Below are positions 59,492-64,000 of a DNA stretch of 64,000 nt, piece after piece. Position numbers and translations under genes: made by a program. Source of the DNA: Leifsonia sp. SCN 70-46. GTDB lineage: Bacteria; Actinomycetota; Actinomycetes; Actinomycetales; Microbacteriaceae. The notes beneath the pieces are model-generated. The model worked only from the letters and a program-made list of their open reading frames with translations. It was not told the origin of the DNA and ran no database searches. The DNA lies in the NCBI GenBank assembly GCA_001725325.1, contig MEFY01000002.1, positions 1,553,559 to 1,617,558 of the forward strand, given 5' to 3'. The first letter of the stretch is position 1. Each line of letters opens with the position of its first letter.

Positions 59492-60970
59492 ATGAGCGCA
59501 CCCTTCTCCACTGCCACCGGTTCCGACGTCCGCGTCAGGTTCTGCCCGTCGCCGACCGGGACGCCGCACGTCGGCCTCATCCGTACCGCGCTGTTCAACT
59601 GGGCGTACGCGCGGCACACGGGCGGCAGGCTCGTGTTCCGCATCGAGGACACCGACGTGGAGCGCGACAGCGAGGAGAGCTACCTGCAGCTGCTCGACGC
59701 GCTGCGCTGGCTGCGCATCGACTGGGACGAGGGCATCGACGTGGGCGGCCCGAACGAGCCGTACCGCCAGTCGCAGCGCACGGGCATCTACCTCGAGGTC
59801 ATCGAGAAGCTCAAGGCCTCCGGACACCTGTACGAGTCGTTCGCGACGGGCGAGGAGATCGAGGCGCGCAACATCGCCGCGGGCCGCGACCCCAAGCAGG
59901 GCTACGACAACTTCGAGCGCGACCTCTCCGACGAGCAGCGCGCCGCCTACCTCGCCGAGGGGCGGCAGCCCGCCCTGCGGCTGCGGGTGCCCGACACCGA
60001 CCTGAGCTTCGTCGACCTCGTGCGCGGGCCCATCACGTTCCCGGCCGGATCCTTCACCGACTTCGTCGTCGTGCGCCCCAACGGGGCACCCCTGTACACG
60101 TTCGTGAACCCCGTCGACGACGCGCTCATGGGCATCACGCACGTGCTGCGCGGCGAGGACCTGCTGTCGTCGACGCCGCGCCAGATCGCGCTCTACACGG
60201 CTCTCATCGAGATCGGGATCGCGACGGCGATCCCGCAGTTCGGGCACCTGCCGTACGTCATGGGCGAGGGCAACAAGAAGCTCTCGAAGCGCGACCCCGA
60301 GTCGAACCTGTTCCACCACCGCGACCGCGGGTTCATCCCCGAAGGCCTCGTCAACTACCTCGCGCTCCTGGGCTGGTCGCTCACGCACGACCGCGACGTG
60401 TTCTCCATCGACGAGATGGTCGCCGCGTTCGACGTCGTCGACGTCAACCCGAACCCCGCGCGCTTCGACGTGAAGAAGGCCGAGTCGATCAACGGCGACC
60501 ACATCCGCCTGCTCGCCGTCGAGGACTTCGCCGAGCGCCTCCTGCCCTACCTCGGCGACCTCGTCAAGGACGACTCCGACCGCTCGATGCTGCTCGCCGC
60601 CGCACCACTCGTGCAGGAGCGCATGCAGTTGCTCGGTGAGGCGCGCGACCTGCTCGCGTTCCTGTTCACCGCCGACGACGAGCTCGAGTTCGCCGCCGAC
60701 GCCATGCCCTCGCCCGAGGAGGGTGCCGTGGTGCTCGACGCGGCCGCCGCGGTGCTACCGGCCGTCGCCCCGTGGAACACCGAGGCCATCGAGGCGGCCC
60801 TGCGCACCGAACTCCTCGATGTGAAGCAGCTCAAGCCCCGCACGGCCTTCGGACCCCTGCGCACCGCCCTGTCGGGCCGTCGCGTGAGCCCGCCGCTCTT
60901 CGAGTCGATGGAGCTGCTCGGCCGTGAGCACACCCTCGCCCGCATCGAGAGGCTCCGAGCCGCGCTGTGA
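59492..60970 (+). CDS. gltX: Glutamyl-tRNA synthetase
   Basis: 492-residue class I synthetase. The HIGH motif appears as [18 protein letters not shown] (residues about 15-32) and the KMSKS loop as [11 protein letters not shown] (about 263-273). The C-terminal anticodon-binding domain is helical. Actinobacteria normally lack GlnRS, so this enzyme should also charge tRNA-Gln with Glu for GatCAB amidation; a tRNA-Gln gene follows at 61907. TAGACT (59476-59481) is a likely -10, with 10 nt to the ATG. Confidence 0.96.
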   Translation: MSAPFSTATGSDVRVRFCPSPTGTPHVGLIRTALFNWAYARHTGGRLVFRIEDTDVERDSEESYLQLLDALRWLRIDWDEGIDVGGPNEPYRQSQRTGIYLEVIEKLKASGHLYESFATGEEIEARNIAAGRDPKQGYDNFERDLSDEQRAAYLAEGRQPALRLRVPDTDLSFVDLVRGPITFPAGSFTDFVVVRPNGAPLYTFVNPVDDALMGITHVLRGEDLLSSTPRQIALYTALIEIGIATAIPQFGHLPYVMGEGNKKLSKRDPESNLFHHRDRGFIPEGLVNYLALLGWSLTHDRDVFSIDEMVAAFDVVDVNPNPARFDVKKAESINGDHIRLLAVEDFAERLLPYLGDLVKDDSDRSMLLAAAPLVQERMQLLGEARDLLAFLFTADDELEFAADAMPSPEEGAVVLDAAAAVLPAVAPWNTEAIEAALRTELLDVKQLKPRTAFGPLRTALSGRRVSPPLFESMELLGREHTLARIERLRAAL

Positions 60971-61848
60971 GCCAGTGGGATGCCGTCATCGTCGGTGCCG
61001 GACCCGCGGGGCTGAGCGCCGCCCTCAACCTGGCGCGCGCCCGCAGGCGCGTGCTCGTGCTCGACAGCAACCGTCCGCGGAACTCGGCGACGTTCCACGC
61101 GCACGGGTTCCTCAGCCGCGACGGCATCTCGCCGCTCGAGCTGCGCCGCCTCGGCCGCGAGGAGCTCGAGGCCTACCCCGAGGCGTCGTACGAGAGGTCC
61201 GTGGTGTCGTCGATCGAGCCGGGCTTCACGGTCGCGCACACGGGCGGCGTCGCATCCGCGCGCGCCGTCATCATCGCCACGGGCCTGCGCGAGCTGCCGC
61301 CCGCGCTGCCGAGCCTGCGGCAGTTCTACGGCACGTCCGCGCACTCGTGCATGGAGTGCGACGGCTACGAGTACGCCGACCGCCCCATCGCCCTCGTGGG
61401 GGAGAGCGACGACCTCGCCGAGCGGGCCCTCCTGCTCTCGCAGTGGAGCCGCGACCTCGTGGTGTTCACGAACGGCGCCGACGTCGTCGACGCGGCATCC
61501 GAGGCGCGGCTCGCCGAGCGGGGCGCGCGCGTCGAACGGCGGCCCGTGCGGGATGTCGCGGGCGACCGCTCGGGCATCACCGGCGTCGTGCTGGCCGACG
61601 GCGAGGTCGTGCCGCGCGCGGGCGTGTTCATCCGGCCCGACTACGAGGCGGTGCTCGACTTCGCCGACCCGCTCGGCCTCGCGCGCGACGCCCACGGCCT
61701 CATCGTGACCGACCCGGACGGCCGCGCGAGCGCCTCCGGCGTGTACGCGATGGGCGACGTGACGCCGCCCGGCCCGCAGCAGCTCATCGTCGCCGCGGGC
61801 ATGGGCGCGCGCGTGGCCGCGGCGCTCAACCGAGACCTCCTCGGTTAG
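60967..61848 (+). CDS. Thioredoxin-reductase-like FAD/NAD(P) oxidoreductase
   Basis: 293 residues. FAD motif [19 protein letters not shown] (residues about 8-26), active-site pair C128-M-E-C131 in [15 protein letters not shown], and a second FAD-contact motif [16 protein letters not shown]. The NADPH motif [14 protein letters not shown] departs from the canonical GGGxSA, so cofactor use may differ from true TrxB. Its GTG overlaps the gltX stop (GTGA). The stop lies inside the -35 element of the tRNA promoter. Confidence 0.85.
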   Translation: MSQWDAVIVGAGPAGLSAALNLARARRRVLVLDSNRPRNSATFHAHGFLSRDGISPLELRRLGREELEAYPEASYERSVVSSIEPGFTVAHTGGVASARAVIIATGLRELPPALPSLRQFYGTSAHSCMECDGYEYADRPIALVGESDDLAERALLLSQWSRDLVVFTNGADVVDAASEARLAERGARVERRPVRDVAGDRSGITGVVLADGEVVPRAGVFIRPDYEAVLDFADPLGLARDAHGLIVTDPDGRASASGVYAMGDVTPPGPQQLIVAAGMGARVAAALNRDLLG

Positions 61849-61874
61849 ACGAGCCGCCCGCCTTAGGCTAAGGT
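61845..61874 (+). promoter_or_regulatory. Candidate promoter of tRNA-Gln
   Basis: TTAGAC (61845-61850), 18 bp, TAAGGT (61869-61874), giving a leader of about 26 nt. TTGACA at 61874-61879 with TTCGGA at 61897 is a weaker alternative. The leader has two adjacent copies of a 12-bp repeat (TCGGTCCGGACC, TCGGTTCGGACC; 61881-61904). Confidence 0.5.
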
Positions 61875-61906
61875 TGACACTCGGTCCGGACCTCGGTTCG
61901 GACCAG

Positions 61907-61978
61907 TGGGGTATGGTGTAATTGGCAACACGGAGGATTCTGATTCCTTTGTTCTTGGTTCGAGTCCAGGTACCCCAG
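61907..61978 (+). tRNA. tRNA-Gln (anticodon CTG)
   Basis: 72-nt cloverleaf. Acceptor TGGGGTA/TACCCCA with discriminator G78; D arm GTGT...ACAC; anticodon stem GAGGA/TCCTT around loop TTCTGAT, giving anticodon CTG; T arm CTTGG-TTCGAGT-CCAGG. The full CCA end is not encoded (CA follows the discriminator). It is 58 bp downstream of the TrxR-like gene and near gltX, whose product probably charges it with glutamate. Confidence 0.93.
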
Positions 61979-61980
61979 CA

Positions 61981-62469
61981 GTGATAATCCGTCCGGCCGT
62001 CGATGCCGACCTCGACGAGATACTCTCCATCCACAACCTCGCGATCCGCGAGTCCCTGGCCATCTGGACGGACGTCGAGGTCGACCGTGCCGACCGGGAG
62101 CGGTGGCTCGCGGCCCACGTCGCCGACGGGCATCCCGTCATCGTCGCGGAGATCGACGGTCGCGTCGCGGGCTACGCCGCCTACGGCCAGTGGCGCGAGA
62201 AGCTCGGCTACCGGTTCACCGTCGAGAACTCCGTGTACGTCGCGGAGGAGTTCCAGCGCCGCGGGGTGGCGCGCGCGCTCATGGTCGAGCTCATCCGCCT
62301 CGCGCGGGAGGCGGGCATGCACACGATGATCGCCGGGATCGAGGCGGGCAACACGGCGTCGATCGAGCTGCACCGGCAGCTCGGGTTCGAGGAGCCCGTC
62401 GTCATCCGCGAGGCCGGCACCAAGTTCGACGCCTGGCTCGACCTCGCGTTCCTGCGCCTACAGCTCTAG
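61981..62469 (+). CDS. GNAT acetyltransferase (phosphinothricin acetyltransferase-like)
   Basis: 162 residues. Start VIIRPAVDADLDEILSIHNLAI is typical; the acetyl-CoA loop is in VAEEFQRRGVARALMVELIR (about residues 82-101), and GIEAGNTASIELHRQLGF with the C-terminal ...DLAFLRLQL fits the PAT group. GTG 61981 lies 2 nt after the last tRNA base, so there is no room for a ribosome site. Processing of the tRNA 3' end would leave an almost leaderless mRNA. Substrate may be an amine or amino acid. Overlaps the convergent MBL gene by 12 bp. Confidence 0.88.
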   Translation: MIIRPAVDADLDEILSIHNLAIRESLAIWTDVEVDRADRERWLAAHVADGHPVIVAEIDGRVAGYAAYGQWREKLGYRFTVENSVYVAEEFQRRGVARALMVELIRLAREAGMHTMIAGIEAGNTASIELHRQLGFEEPVVIREAGTKFDAWLDLAFLRLQL

Positions 62470-63093
62470 CGACTCGCCGGGCTCGAGCACGAAGAACTCC
62501 CCGCCGCCCTGCTGCGTGACGGCCTCGATGCGCGCCTGGGTCATCGTCTTGCCGATCTGCGAGAGCACGGCCTCGTGGATGGGGAACGACCGCCGGGGCT
62601 TCACCTCGAGCACGTAGTCCATGGCCTCGCCGATCTTGAGCCACGGGGCGCCGATGGGGGCCGCGAGCACCTCGACGGGCACGTCGGGCACCGTGTAGGA
62701 GTCGCCGCCGTAGTACAGCTTCTCGTCGACCATGACGCCCACGTTGTCGACGACGGGGATCGACGAGTGGATGACGGCGTGCTTCTCGCCGAAGAACCTC
62801 AGGGAGAACGGCTCGACCTCCACGGTGTCGCCGCCGGCGACGGTCTCGACGGTGAAGTCCTTCGCCGCCGCAGCGACCCCCGCGGGGCCGAGGATGCGCG
62901 CGTCAGGGTTGCGGTCGAGGATGCGCTCGAGGTGCTCGGGCGTCCAGTGGTCGGCGTGCTCGTGGGTGATGACGATGGCGACGACGCCGTCGAGGTCGGC
63001 GAGGGGGAGGGTGAACGATCCCGGATCGATCACGAGGCGCGACCCGGCCTTCTCGACGACCAGGCAGGAGTGCTCGAACTTCGTCAGCTTCAT
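62458..63093 (-). CDS. MBL-fold metallo-hydrolase (UlaG/YycJ-like)
   Basis: 211-residue beta-lactamase-fold hydrolase. Zinc site THEHADHW gives H44, H46, D48 and H49. The start is MKLTKFEHSCLVVEKAGSRL, and later ligands lie in HSSIPVVDNVG, YYGGDSYTVPDVPV and PIHEAVLS. Substrate unknown. ATG 63093 has a -10 element 6 nt upstream. Divergent from the CsoR-type repressor, 51 bp apart, so the metal operator between them may also affect this gene. Confidence 0.88.
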   Translation of the reverse strand: MKLTKFEHSCLVVEKAGSRLVIDPGSFTLPLADLDGVVAIVITHEHADHWTPEHLERILDRNPDARILGPAGVAAAAKDFTVETVAGGDTVEVEPFSLRFFGEKHAVIHSSIPVVDNVGVMVDEKLYYGGDSYTVPDVPVEVLAAPIGAPWLKIGEAMDYVLEVKPRRSFPIHEAVLSQIGKTMTQARIEAVTQQGGGEFFVLEPGESLEL

Positions 63094-63099
63094 GTGCCC

Positions 63100-63105
63100 A
63101 GCGTA
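63100..63105 (-). promoter_or_regulatory. -10 element, leaderless start of MBL-fold gene
   Basis: TACGCT on the minus strand, 6 nt before the ATG at 63093. Confidence 0.58.
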
Positions 63106-63115
63106 TTCCTGCGTA

Positions 63116-63132
63116 ATACCCCCGGGGGGTAT
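63116..63132. promoter_or_regulatory. CsoR-type metal operator
   Basis: ATACCCCCGGGGGGTAT: 8-bp arms ATACCCCC/GGGGGTAT around one G. It closely follows the known CsoR pattern (ATACCC...GGGTAT) and touches the -10 of the repressor gene. Confidence 0.85.
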
Positions 63133-63137
63133 AGGGT
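63132..63137 (+). promoter_or_regulatory. -10 element, leaderless start of the CsoR-type gene
   Basis: TAGGGT, 7 nt before the ATG at 63145, directly against the operator. Confidence 0.58.
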
Positions 63138-63144
63138 TGACAGC

Positions 63145-63420
63145 ATGATCGCCGACATCAAGAAGCGCGCGCTGCACCGCAGCAAGATCCTCGAAGGCCA
63201 GATGCGCGGCCTCGAGAAGATGATCGAGAACGAGGACTACTGCGTCGACATCATCACGCAGTCGCTCGCCATCCAGAAGTCGCTGCGCAGCCTCAACAAG
63301 CTCCTCGTCGAGAACCACCTGCGCACGCACGTCGCGCACATGTTCGCGAACGGCGACGAGGACGTCGCGGTCGACGAGCTGCTCAAGGTGTACGAGCTCG
63401 AGAACAACAGGGGGAACTGA
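63145..63420 (+). CDS. CsoR/RcnR-family metal-responsive repressor
   Basis: 91-residue four-helix repressor: IKKRALHRSKILEGQMRGLEKM, then the ligand region. Metal ligands by alignment are C33 (EDYCVDI), H58 and H62 in ENHLRTHVAHMF. Copper CsoR normally has C-H-C, while the nickel/cobalt regulator RcnR has C-H-H plus an N-terminal histidine that is absent here. The operator and the copper-type ATPase one base downstream argue for copper sensing. Autoregulation is expected. Confidence 0.88.
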   Translation: MIADIKKRALHRSKILEGQMRGLEKMIENEDYCVDIITQSLAIQKSLRSLNKLLVENHLRTHVAHMFANGDEDVAVDELLKVYELENNRGN

Positions 63421-63421
63421 C

Positions 63422-64000
63422 ATGGACCACAGCCAGCACGACCACAGCCACCACGACGAGCACCACGAGCACGACCACGGGGGCCACGGAGACCACAGCG
63501 CTCACGACCCCGCGATCTTCCGCCGCAAGTTCTGGCTGAGCCTCATCCTCACGATCCCGACCCTCGTGTTCTCGCAGGGGCTGCAGGAGATCCTGGGGCT
63601 CACGGGCCCGCGCTTCCCCGGCAGCCAGTTCATCCCCGCGGCCTTCGGCATCGCGATCTTCCTCTACGGCGGGCTCGTGTTCCTCAAGGGCGCCGTGACC
63701 GAGCTGCGCGCGAAGCAGCCCGGGATGATGACGCTCATCTCCCTCGCGATCGTCGTCGCCCTCGGCTACAGCATCGCCGTCACGGCGGGCCTTCCGGGCA
63801 TGGACTTCTGGTGGGAGCTCGCGACCCTCATCACGATCATGCTGCTCGGCCACTGGATCGAGATGTCCGCGGTCATGGGCGCGCAGGACGCGCTCGGCGA
63901 GCTCGCGAAGCTCCTGCCGGATGAGGCCGACATGGTGCACGGCGACCACGTCATGACCGTGCCGGTGTCGCGGCTCGCGGTCGGCGACCACGTGCTCGTG
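63422..64000 (+). CDS. CopB-type heavy-metal P-type ATPase (5' part; cut by window edge)
   Basis: First 193 codons of a P1B ATPase. The N-terminus is a histidine-rich metal-binding tail (about 14 His in the first 30 residues, e.g. SHHDEHHEHDHGGHGDH) in place of a CxxC domain, as in CopB/P1B-3 pumps. Helices then follow: FWLSLILTIPTLVFSQGLQE, FGIAIFLYGGLVFLKG, MMTLISLAIVVALGYSIAV and ATLITIMLLGHWIEMSAV, and the actuator domain begins (ALGELAKLLPDEADMV). The phosphorylation and CPH motifs lie beyond the window. ATG is 1 bp after the repressor's stop, so they form one operon. Confidence 0.9.
   Translation, partial: MDHSQHDHSHHDEHHEHDHGGHGDHSAHDPAIFRRKFWLSLILTIPTLVFSQGLQEILGLTGPRFPGSQFIPAAFGIAIFLYGGLVFLKGAVTELRAKQPGMMTLISLAIVVALGYSIAVTAGLPGMDFWWELATLITIMLLGHWIEMSAVMGAQDALGELAKLLPDEADMVHGDHVMTVPVSRLAVGDHVLV

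Noticed and set aside
60967-61848. True thioredoxin reductase TrxB
   Set aside because: The CxxC pair is present (CMEC), but the NADPH-binding motif is non-canonical and no thioredoxin gene is adjacent, so only the general family is called.

Overview
The window is chromosomal DNA of a very GC-rich Gram-positive actinobacterium. Nearly all codons end in G or C, GTG starts are frequent, and the order leuB-ilvE-fumarylacetoacetase-like-gltX is an actinobacterial one. The style of the proteins suggests Micrococcales, probably Microbacteriaceae; genus is not determined. There is no rRNA, CRISPR array, insertion sequence or prophage. Genes are packed tightly with many 1-20 bp overlaps, and no stretch over 300 bases lacks a gene.

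Region 1 (1-13.7 kb) looks like an accessory catabolic island. It holds a Gfo/Idh/MocA oxidoreductase, a two-domain extradiol ring-cleavage dioxygenase with an intact 2-His-1-Glu site, a cyclase-family hydrolase, an FAD monooxygenase, a fumarylacetoacetase-type hydrolase, a DHA2 exporter, a pyranose-oxidase-like GMC flavoenzyme, a SnoaL-like protein, a sugar-type ABC importer without its own ATPase, and a MoaF-like protein. My inference is uptake and breakdown of an aromatic compound, possibly a glycoside. Region 2 (13.7-24 kb) is mixed: a thiamine-diphosphate enzyme, an EamA exporter, an orphan response regulator, a luciferase-like monooxygenase, RidA next to a D-threonine-aldolase-like enzyme, an M23 peptidase and two crotonase-fold enzymes.

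Region 3 (23.4-30.1 kb) is a coherent system. An ethanolamine-type permease is divergent from a glutamine-synthetase-like ligase, a class I amidotransferase-type gamma-glutamyl hydrolase, an aldehyde dehydrogenase, a short-chain dehydrogenase and a FadR-type regulator. This is the gene set expected for breaking down ethanolamine (or a similar amino-alcohol) through gamma-glutamylated intermediates. Region 4 (30-37.5 kb) has small membrane proteins, an ion permease and a TetR-controlled export operon. In that operon an MMPL transporter carries a degenerate ABC-ATPase-like C-terminal domain and is followed by a YhgE/Pip membrane protein. Two perfect palindromic operators precede the operon, and an 18-bp tandem repeat plus a large compound palindrome follow it.

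Region 5 (37.5-64 kb) is mainly core metabolism: CorA, trehalose synthesis (otsA-otsB), branched-chain amino acid synthesis (ilvD, ilvB-ilvN-ilvC, leuB, ilvE), serA, mtlD, gltX and tRNA-Gln. Interspersed are transporters, a MoaE-like protein lacking its catalytic lysines, a decayed VapBC-like pair, and at the right edge a CsoR/RcnR-family repressor with its operator and the start of a CopB-type copper ATPase.

Across the window a -10 hexamer (TANNNT) repeatedly lies only 5-8 nt before a start codon with no Shine-Dalgarno sequence. This points to widespread leaderless transcription.
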